Below are positions 24,240-33,341 of a DNA stretch of 64,000 bases, piece after piece. The translations under genes and the position numbers were made by a program. Position 1 is the first letter of the stretch, and the number at the start of each line of letters is the position of its first letter. The DNA lies in contig NZ_CP089211.1 of the NCBI RefSeq assembly GCF_021183825.1, positions 5,300,212-5,364,211 of the forward strand. The letters run 5' to 3'. The stretch is from Sinomicrobium kalidii. Lineage in GTDB: Bacteria; Bacteroidota; Bacteroidia; Flavobacteriales; Flavobacteriaceae. The notes beneath the pieces were generated by a model. That model did not search any database. It was not told where the DNA came from and worked only from the letters and a program-made list of their open reading frames with translations.

Positions 24240-27023
24240 ATGGTCATACGAAAACCTATTTTTTACTTACTGTTTATAATTTCCTTCAATATTTACGGAC
24301 AGACGACAAAATGGCAACATCTGGTCCGTAAAAACCCGGAAGGACAGTACTTTCTCGTCAAGGCCTCCAGAGCAAAAGACCTTCCGAAAGGTCATAAATT
24401 GATACGGGTACTGGACCGGGAATATGTCATAACCCGGACTTCGGATCCCACCGTACAACGCAGCGAAAGAAGTAAATTATGGCCTGCCAACGACCTGTGG
24501 AAGCTTTCCCCGAATATTGACCTGTCACGAAAAGGAAAGAGGACCTTTGTTATAAAAACTACCGGTGAAAAATGCCTGGATAATATAAAAGAGCAAGGTT
24601 TGCTCCCATTATCCAAAGGCAGTTGTGGACATTTTTTAATACGGGGCACCGCAAATGACCTGAAAAAATACCTTCTTCCGCTTGATTGTGTTACCTACAT
24701 TGGTGAGGAGTCACTAACACCCGTAAAAGAAAGCAGCATCCCGGAACTCAACCTTACGGTGAATAATATAGCGCAACTACACCGGGAAGCCCCGGACCTG
24801 AGAGGAGAGCATATGGTGGTCTCCATAAAAGACGATAAGTATAATACAGAAGATATTGACCTGCTGGGCAAACACATCACCTCGGAAAGTGAAAGCAGTG
24901 CAACAAGCGCACATGCAACAGACATGGCTACACTGGCAACAGGCCTCGGAAACAGTTCGATAAACGGAAAGGGTGTCGCGCCGAAAGCCCGGATTTCTTC
25001 TTCCGATTTTAATTCCCTCTATCCTGATAATAACCTGAATGCCGTCGGCGCTTCGGTACAGAACCATTCTTACGGGACGGAAATAGAGAATTTTTACGGG
25101 ATACTTGCTGCTGAATACGATACTTTTCTTTATCAAAATCCCACACAGGTTCATCTGTTCTCCACGGGGAATTCAGGCAACAAAACCCCGGAAAACGGAC
25201 CGTATTCCGGTATTCCCGGCTATGCCAATCTTACCGGAAATTTCAAAATGGCAAAAAACATCCTTACTGTAGGGGCACTGGACGCCCAACGTTCGGTACC
25301 GGATTTTTCTTCGCGGGGCCCCGCCCATGACGGCCGTATCAAACCTGACCTGGTAGCCTTCAGCGCCATCGGCACATCCAATGCCAATGCCCTGGTTTCC
25401 GGTGTTGTTCTCTTATTACAGGAACACTTCGGGAAAACACATCACGATTCCCTGCCCCCTTCATCCCTGATAAAAGCACTTCTCATTAACGGAGCGGAAG
25501 ATTTGGGCGCTCCGGGACCGGACTTTCATTCGGGATACGGCAATCTCAACGCCCTGGACAGCCGGGACATACTGAATAACGGACAATTCATTGTGGACAA
25601 AGTCGCTCATGGCGGTACCAGGGAATATACGCTGAACATACCGGAAAATGCAAAAAACATAAAAATCACCCTGAACTGGACAGACCGCCCTGCCGAGCCG
25701 AACTCGAACATAGCCCTGGTCAACGACCTGGACATGACCGTTAGCCATAACGGTAACCTATATACTCCCTGGGTATTGGATCACACCCCGGAAGAACAAG
25801 CCCTGAACCAACCAGCAGAACGCGGTACGGATCACCGTAACAATACGGAACAAATATTTATACCGGAAGTGGCGGGAAACGAACTTACCCTACACGTTCA
25901 AGGATATGCTGTTTCCGGTGAGGAGCAGCCGTTTTCAATGGCCTACTCCTGGGAAAATAAAGATGTTTTTCACTGGATCAACCCGGTTGACGGGGGGAAC
26001 TTTCCATACGATGGAATTTCTGCTGATTTCATCCGTTGGAAAAGTACTTTCAGCACCTCCAAAGGAACGCTTGATGTAAGTTACGACGCCGGAAATACAT
26101 GGCAATCCGTAGCCACAGGAGTTGAACTGGACAGCTCTCAGTATCCCTGGGACCCGGTGGAAAAAGAAGGCCATACGGCCCTGTTACGCATGACTGTCGG
26201 CAATAAAACCTTTACCTCCCCCCCTTTTATAATATCGTATGCGCCCGCTCCGGAAATAAGCCTGAAATGTAACGGGACCACAGAGATCTCCTGGCGGAAA
26301 AAGACAGGGGCCACGGCCTATGATATCTTTTCAATGAAAGACAATGTGATGGCTTTTACGGAACGTACCACAGATACCACTTATATAGCCAACAATAACG
26401 CTTCCTATTTTGCCGTGGCCACAGTGTATCAGGACGGGACAGAAGGCATAAGAAGTCAGGCGCTGAACATTGCAGAAAGTGACGAACAGTGTTACTGGCA
26501 ATCGATATATGCCACAAATGAAGAACAGGACGGGCGCATCCGTCTCTATTTCTCTTTGGGAAGTATTTACAAGGCAAAACGTATAGAGGTGTTCAAGATC
26601 ATCCCGGGCGGGGAAGAGTACCTGCAATCTATTGAACCGGTTGACCGGAAGGAATTCGAAATCATTGACAATGCTCCCCGGGAAGGTGCCAATACATACA
26701 GGGTAAAACTGACCCTGGAAAACGGTACGGAACTGTATTCCGAAACGGTGAGCACGATCTACCTTTCGGAAACCCCGTTTTTACTGTTCCCGAACCCTGT
26801 TATGTCAGATGGTATAAATGTTTACAGTAAAAAGTTCAACGAAGGTGATATGCTTTATTTTCACCTGTATTCCGCAGACGGGAAGTTCATGTTACGCAAG
26901 CAGCTCATTTCCGACCGGGATTTCATATCGCTAACAAAACTCACCAACGGTGTGTATTACTATAAAATTGAGGTAAACGGTAAAAAAATAAAATCCGGTG
27001 GGCTGATTCTCCACCGTCTGTGA
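24240..27023 (+). CDS. Subtilisin-like S8 serine protease with type IX secretion sorting domain
   Basis: Exported protease of 927 residues. A signal peptide covers residues 1-20 (PIFYLLFIISFNIYG). The S8 triad is recognisable though divergent: Asp198 in VVSIKDDKYN, His225 in TSAHATDMATLATG (where HGT is usual) and Ser380 in GTSNANALVSGV; Asn311 in FSTGNSGN is a likely oxyanion residue. After the catalytic domain comes a beta-sandwich (about 450-570) and a fibronectin-like region. The final 75 residues, from LLFPNPV to GVYYYKIEVNGKKIKSGGLI, form a T9SS type A sorting domain. It is therefore probably secreted or anchored by the type IX system. Confidence 0.92.
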   Translation: MVIRKPIFYLLFIISFNIYGQTTKWQHLVRKNPEGQYFLVKASRAKDLPKGHKLIRVLDREYVITRTSDPTVQRSERSKLWPANDLWKLSPNIDLSRKGKRTFVIKTTGEKCLDNIKEQGLLPLSKGSCGHFLIRGTANDLKKYLLPLDCVTYIGEESLTPVKESSIPELNLTVNNIAQLHREAPDLRGEHMVVSIKDDKYNTEDIDLLGKHITSESESSATSAHATDMATLATGLGNSSINGKGVAPKARISSSDFNSLYPDNNLNAVGASVQNHSYGTEIENFYGILAAEYDTFLYQNPTQVHLFSTGNSGNKTPENGPYSGIPGYANLTGNFKMAKNILTVGALDAQRSVPDFSSRGPAHDGRIKPDLVAFSAIGTSNANALVSGVVLLLQEHFGKTHHDSLPPSSLIKALLINGAEDLGAPGPDFHSGYGNLNALDSRDILNNGQFIVDKVAHGGTREYTLNIPENAKNIKITLNWTDRPAEPNSNIALVNDLDMTVSHNGNLYTPWVLDHTPEEQALNQPAERGTDHRNNTEQIFIPEVAGNELTLHVQGYAVSGEEQPFSMAYSWENKDVFHWINPVDGGNFPYDGISADFIRWKSTFSTSKGTLDVSYDAGNTWQSVATGVELDSSQYPWDPVEKEGHTALLRMTVGNKTFTSPPFIISYAPAPEISLKCNGTTEISWRKKTGATAYDIFSMKDNVMAFTERTTDTTYIANNNASYFAVATVYQDGTEGIRSQALNIAESDEQCYWQSIYATNEEQDGRIRLYFSLGSIYKAKRIEVFKIIPGGEEYLQSIEPVDRKEFEIIDNAPREGANTYRVKLTLENGTELYSETVSTIYLSETPFLLFPNPVMSDGINVYSKKFNEGDMLYFHLYSADGKFMLRKQLISDRDFISLTKLTNGVYYYKIEVNGKKIKSGGLILHRL

Positions 27024-27120
27024 CTTAACACAATACAGTTTTAATCATCCGGATATCATATCAATTTCACCAGAACACAAACAAATACATATTTTTTTTA
27101 CAAAAAATAAAAATAAATCG

Positions 27121-27240
27121 TATATTTATAGTACAAATTGCTGCATATATTAGTTATGCGCATTGGAACCATGTTTATGGTAATTGGGGTAGAGAGATTC
27201 GCTCAGAAATTTGTTTTTTGAGCGGTCTCTTTTTTGTTTC
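27121..27240 (+). ncRNA. Candidate small non-coding RNA with intrinsic terminator
   Basis: Between the S8 protease and dnaK lies a compact unit with no open frame: a near-consensus -7 box TATATTTA (27121-27128), an imperfect hairpin at 27137-27164 (AATTGCTGCATA with TATGCGCATT), a CCAT-gttt-ATGG hairpin at 27169-27180, and a terminator at 27193-27235. The predicted transcript is about 105 nt. I cannot assign a family; flavobacterial 6S-like RNA or the Flavo-1 motif are candidates to test. Confidence 0.45.
27193..27240 (+). terminator. Intrinsic terminator of the RNA candidate
   Basis: AGAGA-TT-CGCTCA (27193-27205) pairs with TGAGCG-G-TCTCT (27219-27230) around a 13-base loop, leaving a small internal bulge, followed by TTTTTTG. 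It is 170 bases after the S8 gene, so it may serve either that gene or the RNA candidate. Confidence 0.8.
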
Positions 27241-27279
27241 CGGAAGGTCCATCCCGGTAAAGTATTGCGTTACTAAGAA

Positions 27280-27313
27280 ATAAAAAAAGCCACCGGACTT
27301 AAAATCCGGCAGC
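27280..27313 (-). terminator. Intrinsic terminator of dnaK
   Basis: On the minus strand AAAAGC-TG-CCGGA and TCCGG-TG-GCTTTT form a stem with a 2x2 internal mismatch, followed by TTTTTTTATT. It begins 28 bases after the dnaK stop codon. Confidence 0.85.
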
Positions 27314-27340
27314 TTTTCATACAACATATAAGGTTTTAAC

Positions 27341-29269
27341 TTATTTCACTTCTTCAAAATCTACGTCCTGTACATCATCGCCTTGTTGCTTATCACTACC
27401 GGAAGAAGTACCGGCACCGGTATCTGCACCCTGACCTTGTCCTTGTGCACCATTTTGCTGTGCTTCGGCCTGTGCCTTGTACATTTCTTCACTGGCGGTT
27501 TTCCAGGCTTCATTTATCTTTTCAAGGGCAGGCTCTATAACGGCAATGTCCTTGCTTTCATAAGCCTTTTTCAGTTCTTCCAGCGCATCTTCTATCGGTT
27601 TTTTCTTGTCGTCAGACAATTTATCACCGAACTCTTTCAGTTGCTTTTCGGTCTGGAAGATCATGGCATCGGCTTCGTTGAGCTTATCCACCTTTTCCTT
27701 GGTTTGCTTATCAGCTTCAGCATTGGCTTCGGCCTCTTTCTTCATTTTTTCTATCTCTTCCTCTGTAAGTCCGGAAGATGCTTCTATACGGATATCCTGG
27801 GATTTTCCGGTAGCCTTGTCTGTTGCAGATACCTTGATAATACCGTTGGCATCGATATCAAAAGTAACTTCAATCTGGGGTGTCCCTCTCGGGGCAGGCG
27901 GAATGCCGTCCAAGTGAAAACGCCCTATCGTCTTGTTATCATTGGCCATGGGCCTTTCTCCCTGAAGCACGTGGATCTCCACAGAAGGCTGGTTATCTGC
28001 CGCCGTAGAGAATATCTGCGATTTTTTACTCGGAATGGTCGTATTGGCCTCGATAAGCTTGGTCATCACGCCTCCCATGGTCTCAATTCCCAGGGACAGC
28101 GGAGTAACATCCAGCAACAATACGTCTTTTACATCTCCGGTAAGTACACCACCCTGAATTGCAGCTCCTATGGCTACCACTTCATCCGGGTTAACTCCTT
28201 TGGATGGTTTTTTACCAAAGAATTTCTCCACTTCTTCCTGTATTTTGGGAATACGGGTAGAACCACCTACCAGGATCACTTCGTCAATATCAGATTTGGA
28301 CAATCCGGCATCTTTCAGCGCTTTTTCACAAGGAAGCATGGATCGTTTCACCAGTTCATCAGCCAGCTGCTCGAACTTGGATCTGGTAAGGGTTTTTACC
28401 AGGTGTTTCGGGCCTGAAGCCGTTGCGGTGACATAAGGCAGGTTGATCTCGGTCTGTGAAGACGAAGACAATTCTATTTTAGCCTTTTCCGCTGCTTCTT
28501 TCAGACGTTGGAGCGCCATCGGGTCTTTCCGAAGGTCCACTTCTTCTTCTTTTTTGAACTCTTCTGCCAACCAGTTGATGATCACTTCGTCAAAGTCGTC
28601 ACCCCCGAGGTGCGTATCCCCGTTTGTAGACAATACTTCAAAAACGCCGTCACCCAGTTCCAGTACCGAGATATCAAAAGTACCCCCACCGAGGTCATAT
28701 ACGGCAATCTTCTGGTCTTTGTTAGACTTGTCCAGACCGTAAGCCAAAGCCGCAGCAGTAGGCTCATTGATAATACGCTGTACCTTAAGCCCGGAAATCT
28801 CTCCGGCTTCTTTGGTAGCCTGACGCTGGGAGTCATTAAAGTAGGCCGGTACGGTGATCACTGCCTCCGATACTTCCTGTCCGAGGTAATCCTCAGCCGT
28901 TTTCTTCATCTTCTGGAGTATCATGGCAGATAACTCCTGGGGCGTATATAAACGCCCTTCGATTTCCACGCGGGGCGTATCATTGTCGCCTTTTACCACT
29001 TTATAAGGCACCCTTCCCGCTTCCTTTTCAGATTCAGAAAACTTGTTCCCCATAAAACGCTTAATAGAATAAATGGTTTTATGCGGATTTGTCACAGCCT
29101 GACGTTTTGCCGGGTCTCCGACCTTGATCTCTCCTCCCTCTACAAATGCAATAACAGAAGGTGTTGTCCTTTTTCCTTCAGCATTAGGTATCACTACCGG
29201 CTCATTCCCCTCCATTACGGAAACGCAGGAGTTGGTAGTACCTAAGTCGATTCCAATAATTTTACTCAT
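27341..29269 (-). CDS. dnaK: Molecular chaperone DnaK (Hsp70)
   Basis: ATP-dependent cytoplasmic chaperone of 642 residues. It has the Hsp70 signatures [12 protein letters not shown] at the N-terminus, [13 protein letters not shown] and [14 protein letters not shown] in the nucleotide-binding domain, the [16 protein letters not shown] linker, and a substrate-binding domain. The Gly/Gln-rich tail ends in [12 protein letters not shown], close to the usual EEVD-like bacterial end. grpE and dnaJ are not adjacent. Upstream (29386-29400) lies CTGTCA-ttt-TGACGG, a candidate operator; a CIRCE element was not found, so HrcA control is not supported. Confidence 0.98.
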   Translation of the reverse strand: MSKIIGIDLGTTNSCVSVMEGNEPVVIPNAEGKRTTPSVIAFVEGGEIKVGDPAKRQAVTNPHKTIYSIKRFMGNKFSESEKEAGRVPYKVVKGDNDTPRVEIEGRLYTPQELSAMILQKMKKTAEDYLGQEVSEAVITVPAYFNDSQRQATKEAGEISGLKVQRIINEPTAAALAYGLDKSNKDQKIAVYDLGGGTFDISVLELGDGVFEVLSTNGDTHLGGDDFDEVIINWLAEEFKKEEEVDLRKDPMALQRLKEAAEKAKIELSSSSQTEINLPYVTATASGPKHLVKTLTRSKFEQLADELVKRSMLPCEKALKDAGLSKSDIDEVILVGGSTRIPKIQEEVEKFFGKKPSKGVNPDEVVAIGAAIQGGVLTGDVKDVLLLDVTPLSLGIETMGGVMTKLIEANTTIPSKKSQIFSTAADNQPSVEIHVLQGERPMANDNKTIGRFHLDGIPPAPRGTPQIEVTFDIDANGIIKVSATDKATGKSQDIRIEASSGLTEEEIEKMKKEAEANAEADKQTKEKVDKLNEADAMIFQTEKQLKEFGDKLSDDKKKPIEDALEELKKAYESKDIAVIEPALEKINEAWKTASEEMYKAQAEAQQNGAQGQGQGADTGAGTSSGSDKQQGDDVQDVDFEEVK

Positions 29270-29385
29270 AATAGTGTGTTCTTATTTACTTTATTTTTGG
29301 TGTTTTCACTCGTTTGCTATCAACAAGTCAATGACTGTGCCAAAAAATTATAATGAGAATTTTACTGCCATATTTAAAAATATTC

Positions 29386-29400
29386 CTGTCATTTTGACGG
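29386..29400. promoter_or_regulatory. Candidate operator upstream of dnaK
   Basis: CTGTCA-TTT-TGACGG is a 6-bp inverted repeat with one wobble position, about 117 bases upstream of the dnaK start in a 393-base divergent spacer. Heat-shock genes commonly carry such dyads, but which regulator would bind here is unknown. The rest of the spacer is A+T-rich and shows no gene. Confidence 0.35.
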
Positions 29401-29549
29401 AAACCCTGTAAAGACACGGGAACCGGAGGGCTGTATTTTTCCGTTCCGCTATACTTTGCGCTATCGCTCCCCGTTTTTACACTTTGAAATAATTGTTAAC
29501 AATAACCGGGAAACCGTCTTTTCTCGTTATGGATTCTCAACTATTCATT

Positions 29550-29557
29550 TATATTTG
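29550..29557 (+). promoter_or_regulatory. Candidate -7 box for sdaA
   Basis: TATATTTG exactly matches TAnnTTTG; transcription would start near 29563, giving a leader of about 100 bases before the sdaA ATG at 29663. No good TTG element is seen 19-21 bases upstream. Confidence 0.45.
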
Positions 29558-29662
29558 CCTTTGCAAATTATGTTGTTATTATAACATATACCGGCAATTT
29601 AATTGTATTATATAACACTTATCCCGTGACATAAACACAGGGATCATATTTAAAGAATACAG

Positions 29663-31087
29663 ATGGAGTGCATCAGTGTTTTTGACATGTTAAAAATCGG
29701 TATCGGTCCTTCCAGTTCCCATACGCTGGGCCCTTGGAGGGCGGCAGAGCGATGGATAAACGAACTGAAAGCGGAAGGCCATTTTGACGACATTGTATCC
29801 ATACACGCAGATCTGTACGGCTCCCTTTCCCTCACCGGTAAGGGGCATGCCACCGATCTGGCCGTTATCCTGGGACTTTGCGGAAAGGACCCGGAATACA
29901 TCCCCGTGGAAGAAATTCCGGAGGTTATTGCCCGGGTAAAGGAAAAAAAGGAAATCCTTTTCGGGAATTCGTACGCGGTAGATTTTGACATGGTAAAAGA
30001 CATTGTTTTTCAAAAGAAATTTCTGCCGTTTCATGCCAATGGTATGCGGTTTACCGCTGTTTCAAAAACGGGGAACACCTTTTCCGAAACGTATTATTCC
30101 ATTGGTGGTGGTTTTGTGGTTAGGGAAGAACGGGTCTCTGCCAAAGAAAATATAAAAGTGTTCAACCGTTTTCCATACCCGGTGGAAAATGCCGCACAAC
30201 TCCAGGAATATTGCAAAAAAGAGAAAAAAAACATTTGGGAGATCGTACTGGAGAACGAACGATCACTGCGAACGGATACGGAGATCGACCGGGAACTGCA
30301 CCGGGTATGGGATACCATGCTCGAATCCATGTACATCGGATGCCATTCTGAAGGCACCCTGCCCGGCGGATTAAAAGTGAGGCGACGTGCTTACGATTCT
30401 TACCAGAAACTCAAGGGAACCCTCCCCTACAACACTCCGCAGGAATGGCTGGAGACCATACGCGAAACGGAAGTGAAATTCCGGCAAATACTCAAGTGGG
30501 TAAGCTGTTTTGCTCTGAGTGTGAATGAAGTTAATGCTTCCCTGGGCAGGGTGGTCACTGCCCCCACAAACGGAAGTGCCGGGGTCATCCCAGCGGTATT
30601 GATGTATTATATGGTCATTGAAAACCACAATGCCGGTTTTGAACATATCAAACGCTTTTTGCTGACAGCAGGGGAAATAGGCAGCATTTTCAAGAAAGGT
30701 GCTACCATATCGGCAGCCATGGGAGGTTGCCAGGCGGAAATCGGAGTTTCTTCGGCAATGGCCGCTGCCGGTCTTACGGAAGTATCCGGAGGTTCGACCG
30801 AACAGGTTTTGATGGCCGCGGAAATCGCTATGGAGCATCACCTGGGACTTACCTGTGATCCCATAGGAGGGCTCGTACAGGTACCCTGCATAGAGCGAAA
30901 CGCCATGGGGGCCATAAAAGCGATCAATGCCGCTGAACTGGCCATGGACAGCGACCCTCAAAATGCCAAGGTCCCCCTGGACAAAGTGGTCAATACCATG
31001 TGGGAAACTGCCAAGGACATGAACTCCAAATACAAGGAAACTTCTGAAGGCGGACTGGCCGTGGGTGTTTTTCTGTCAGACTGTTAA
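29663..31087 (+). CDS. sdaA: L-serine ammonia-lyase (L-serine dehydratase)
   Basis: Iron-sulfur enzyme that deaminates L-serine to pyruvate and ammonia. The 474-residue protein is the single-chain form with fused beta (residues about 1-150) and alpha (about 190-474) domains. Typical motifs are KIGIGPSSSHTLGPWRAAE near the N-terminus, the VVTAPTNGSAGVIPAVL segment, and the C-terminal GGCQAEIGVSSAMAAAG and LTCDPIGGLVQVPCIERNAMGA, which hold the cluster-binding cysteines. It counterbalances the serC/serA serine synthesis genes at 58-60 kb. A -7 box lies about 106 bases upstream. Confidence 0.96.
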   Translation: MECISVFDMLKIGIGPSSSHTLGPWRAAERWINELKAEGHFDDIVSIHADLYGSLSLTGKGHATDLAVILGLCGKDPEYIPVEEIPEVIARVKEKKEILFGNSYAVDFDMVKDIVFQKKFLPFHANGMRFTAVSKTGNTFSETYYSIGGGFVVREERVSAKENIKVFNRFPYPVENAAQLQEYCKKEKKNIWEIVLENERSLRTDTEIDRELHRVWDTMLESMYIGCHSEGTLPGGLKVRRRAYDSYQKLKGTLPYNTPQEWLETIRETEVKFRQILKWVSCFALSVNEVNASLGRVVTAPTNGSAGVIPAVLMYYMVIENHNAGFEHIKRFLLTAGEIGSIFKKGATISAAMGGCQAEIGVSSAMAAAGLTEVSGGSTEQVLMAAEIAMEHHLGLTCDPIGGLVQVPCIERNAMGAIKAINAAELAMDSDPQNAKVPLDKVVNTMWETAKDMNSKYKETSEGGLAVGVFLSDC

Positions 31088-31090
31088 AAA

Positions 31091-31549
31091 CTACCCGGAA
31101 GGTTTCTTCCTGGTATCTATAATACCGAGAATCTTCCACATCCCCTGCTCATTCCGGAACAGGACAAAGGAATTTACGCCCGTATGGTGCAGTTTGTGAT
31201 CGTAATAGAATTCATACGGTACCCAGACATCTGCCATCAGTCCGTCATGCCGTATGTCAAAGGACAATGGTTTTTCTCTGAAATCCACTGTTTCCGGAAG
31301 CGTCGTCACCGTTCTTACAAAACCGTCGAAAGACTGTGTACTTACAACCACCTTTCCATCCTTTTTCACAGAAATGCTTCGCAGGATACATCCCGGACCG
31401 GCAATACCCTTTAACCGTACCGAATCCCGGGCGTGAAAAGCGGCAAAGAATTCTGATACAGTCTTCCTTATAGCCGCTTCATCCCGTACGGACTGTGCGT
31501 TGAGGTTTCCCAGACAGAAAATCAGCCCTAAAAATAAAACCATTCTCAT
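31091..31549 (-). CDS. Secreted NTF2-like (SnoaL/DUF4440-type) protein
   Basis: Small exported protein of 152 residues: a signal peptide (MRMVLFLGLIFCLGNLNAQS) followed by one cone-shaped NTF2-like domain (AAIRKTVSEFFAAFHARDSVRLKGIAG, and near the end FVLFRNEQGMWKILGIIDTRK). Such domains bind small ligands or act as lumazine/isomerase-like enzymes, but no catalytic set is evident. It converges on sdaA with three bases between stop codons, and is divergent from panB. Function unknown. Confidence 0.8.
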   Translation of the reverse strand: MRMVLFLGLIFCLGNLNAQSVRDEAAIRKTVSEFFAAFHARDSVRLKGIAGPGCILRSISVKKDGKVVVSTQSFDGFVRTVTTLPETVDFREKPLSFDIRHDGLMADVWVPYEFYYDHKLHHTGVNSFVLFRNEQGMWKILGIIDTRKKPSG

Positions 31550-31643
31550 GGACCGTGTTTTTAAGCATACAATTTAGTACTTTTACAATAACTTTTCATT
31601 TTTTGGTTATAAAAGAATAAACAACAAATCATAAATAACGAAT

Positions 31644-32462
31644 ATGTCTGTTGCAAAAAAAGAATACAAAAGGGTTACGGTAAAATCCCTGGTTGAAATG
31701 AAAGAAAATGCCGAAAAAATAAGTATGCTCACTGCCTACGACTATTCCATGGCCAAAATCGTGGACGGCGCAGGGGTAGATGTTATTTTGGTAGGCGACT
31801 CTGCCAGCAATGTCATGGCAGGACACGAAACCACCCTGCCCATTACCCTCGACCAGATGATCTATCACGCGTCTTCAGTGATACGTGGCGTAAAAAGAGC
31901 TCTGGTTGCAGTAGACCTGCCTTTCGGAAGTTACCAATCGGACCCCAAGGAAGCATTGCGTTCGGCAATCCGGATCATGAAGGAGAGCGGAGCCCACGCC
32001 ATAAAGCTCGAAGGAGGTAAAGAGATCAAGGAATCCATAAAACGCATATTAAATGCAGGTATACCGGTTATGGGGCACCTGGGCCTTACCCCCCAATCCA
32101 TTTATAAGTTCGGATCTTATACGGTAAGGGCCAAGGAAGAGGATGAGGCCGAAAAATTAAAAGAAGATGCCATACTCCTGGAAAGAATGGGGTGTTTTTC
32201 CATCGTACTGGAAAAAATTCCCGCCAAACTGGCCCGCGAAGTTGCAGAGAGTGTTTCCATCCCCGTTATCGGTATCGGGGCCGGAAGCGGTGTGGACGGC
32301 CAGGTATTGGTGCTGCACGATCTGTTGGGCATGACCTATGAGTTCAGTCCGCGGTTCCTTCGCCGCTACATGAACCTCTATGACGACATGACCAATGCCA
32401 TATCCCGGTATGTGGAAGATGTAAAAGAACGGGACTTTCCCAATGAGGAGGAACAATACTAA
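31644..32462 (+). CDS. panB: 3-methyl-2-oxobutanoate hydroxymethyltransferase (ketopantoate synthase)
   Basis: Transfers a hydroxymethyl group from methylenetetrahydrofolate to 2-oxoisovalerate, the valine keto acid, in pantothenate and CoA synthesis. The 272-residue product has [35 protein letters not shown] with the metal-binding aspartate, the VDLPFGSYQ segment, KLEGG, and the catalytic glutamate region [13 protein letters not shown], followed by [23 protein letters not shown]. It is followed by a pseudouridine synthase gene after a hairpin-containing spacer. coaE, later in the same pathway, lies at 35.7 kb. Confidence 0.97.
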   Translation: MSVAKKEYKRVTVKSLVEMKENAEKISMLTAYDYSMAKIVDGAGVDVILVGDSASNVMAGHETTLPITLDQMIYHASSVIRGVKRALVAVDLPFGSYQSDPKEALRSAIRIMKESGAHAIKLEGGKEIKESIKRILNAGIPVMGHLGLTPQSIYKFGSYTVRAKEEDEAEKLKEDAILLERMGCFSIVLEKIPAKLAREVAESVSIPVIGIGAGSGVDGQVLVLHDLLGMTYEFSPRFLRRYMNLYDDMTNAISRYVEDVKERDFPNEEEQY

Positions 32463-32478
32463 TATATTCCTGATAGCC

Positions 32479-32527
32479 GAACTACGGGTTACAATCCCAT
32501 GATCACAGGATATGTGATCCGTAGTTC
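32479..32527. repeat. Nested inverted repeat between panB and the RluA gene
   Basis: GAACTACG (32479-32486) pairs with CGTAGTTC (32520-32527), and inside it GATCACA (32501-32507) pairs with TGTGATC (32513-32519). The structure lies 11 bases before the downstream start codon and would form a hairpin in the mRNA. It could be a small extragenic palindrome or influence translation of the pseudouridine synthase. Confidence 0.5.
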
Positions 32528-32537
32528 CGTATGTTAT

Positions 32538-33236
32538 ATGAAAATACTTTCCAACAAAAATAACCTGCAGGTCCTTTACGAAGACAATCATATTATTGTT
32601 GTCAACAAGCGTCCGGGGGATATTGTCCAGGGCGATAAAACAGGAGACAAGCCGCTAAGTGAAGTCGTCAAGGAATACATTAAGGAGAAATACAACAAAC
32701 CCGGCAAAGTATACCTGGGTGTGGTACACCGGCTGGACAGGCCCACAAGCGGGATCGTGGTTTTTGCCAGGACCTCCAAGGCCCTTCCCAGGCTCAATAA
32801 GATATTCGCTGAAAAGAAAGCCCGGAAAACGTATTGGGCGGTAGTCAAGAATCCTCCTCCGGCAAATGAGGGACACCTGGAACACTGGCTGGTACGGAAC
32901 CCGAAGCAAAACAGGTCGTATGCCCATAACAAGGAAGTCCCCAACGCCAAAAAAGCAGCCCTGACCTATAAAACCCTGAAAAAGTTAACGAACTATTACC
33001 TCCTCGAAATAGACCTCCACACCGGAAGGCACCACCAGATACGTGCACAGCTGGCCGGTATGGGATGTCCGATAAAAGGTGATCTCAAATACGGTTTTGA
33101 ACGGAGCAATAAAGATGCGGGCATTCATCTGCACGCCCGTAGACTCTCTTTTGTCCATCCCGTCAAGAAAGAAGAAATGACTATCACGGCACCTCCTCCC
33201 GAAAAAGATGTTATCTGGAAAAATTGTACAGGTTAA
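32538..33236 (+). CDS. RluA-type RNA pseudouridine synthase
   Basis: Isomerises specific uridines to pseudouridine in rRNA or tRNA. The 232-residue product from ATG 32538 (MKILSNKNNLQVLYEDNHII) contains the RluA catalytic motif HRLDRPTSGIVVFARTSKA with the essential aspartate, the TGRHHQIRAQLAGMGCPIKGDLKYG segment and the C-terminal LHARRLSFVHP. The frame is open upstream to 32499 but that would run into a strong hairpin. No N-terminal S4 domain is present, so it is a short RluA/RluC-type protein; which position it modifies cannot be told. Confidence 0.92.
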   Translation: MKILSNKNNLQVLYEDNHIIVVNKRPGDIVQGDKTGDKPLSEVVKEYIKEKYNKPGKVYLGVVHRLDRPTSGIVVFARTSKALPRLNKIFAEKKARKTYWAVVKNPPPANEGHLEHWLVRNPKQNRSYAHNKEVPNAKKAALTYKTLKKLTNYYLLEIDLHTGRHHQIRAQLAGMGCPIKGDLKYGFERSNKDAGIHLHARRLSFVHPVKKEEMTITAPPPEKDVIWKNCTG

Positions 33237-33264
33237 AAAGAAAGATCTCTTCTGAAACCTTCGA

Positions 33265-33296
33265 GCGCAGCAGGGCAGTTATCCTTCTGGCTGCGC
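33265..33296. terminator. Hairpin between convergent pseudouridine synthase and response regulator genes
   Basis: GCGCAGC (33265-33271) pairs with GCTGCGC (33290-33296). There is no T-run, so its terminator role is uncertain, but its position between convergent genes fits. Confidence 0.4.
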
Positions 33297-33341
33297 CCGG
33301 GGTGTAACAGAAATGTTGTTTGGAGTGATTGAATTTGTGTT

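Noticed and set aside
27383..28417. Long plus-strand frame opposite dnaK
   Set aside because: Antisense shadow of the highly conserved dnaK coding region, with repetitive Phe/Leu-rich composition.
29270..29662. CIRCE-type HrcA site upstream of dnaK
   Set aside because: No TTAGCACTC-N9-GAGTGCTAA element is present.
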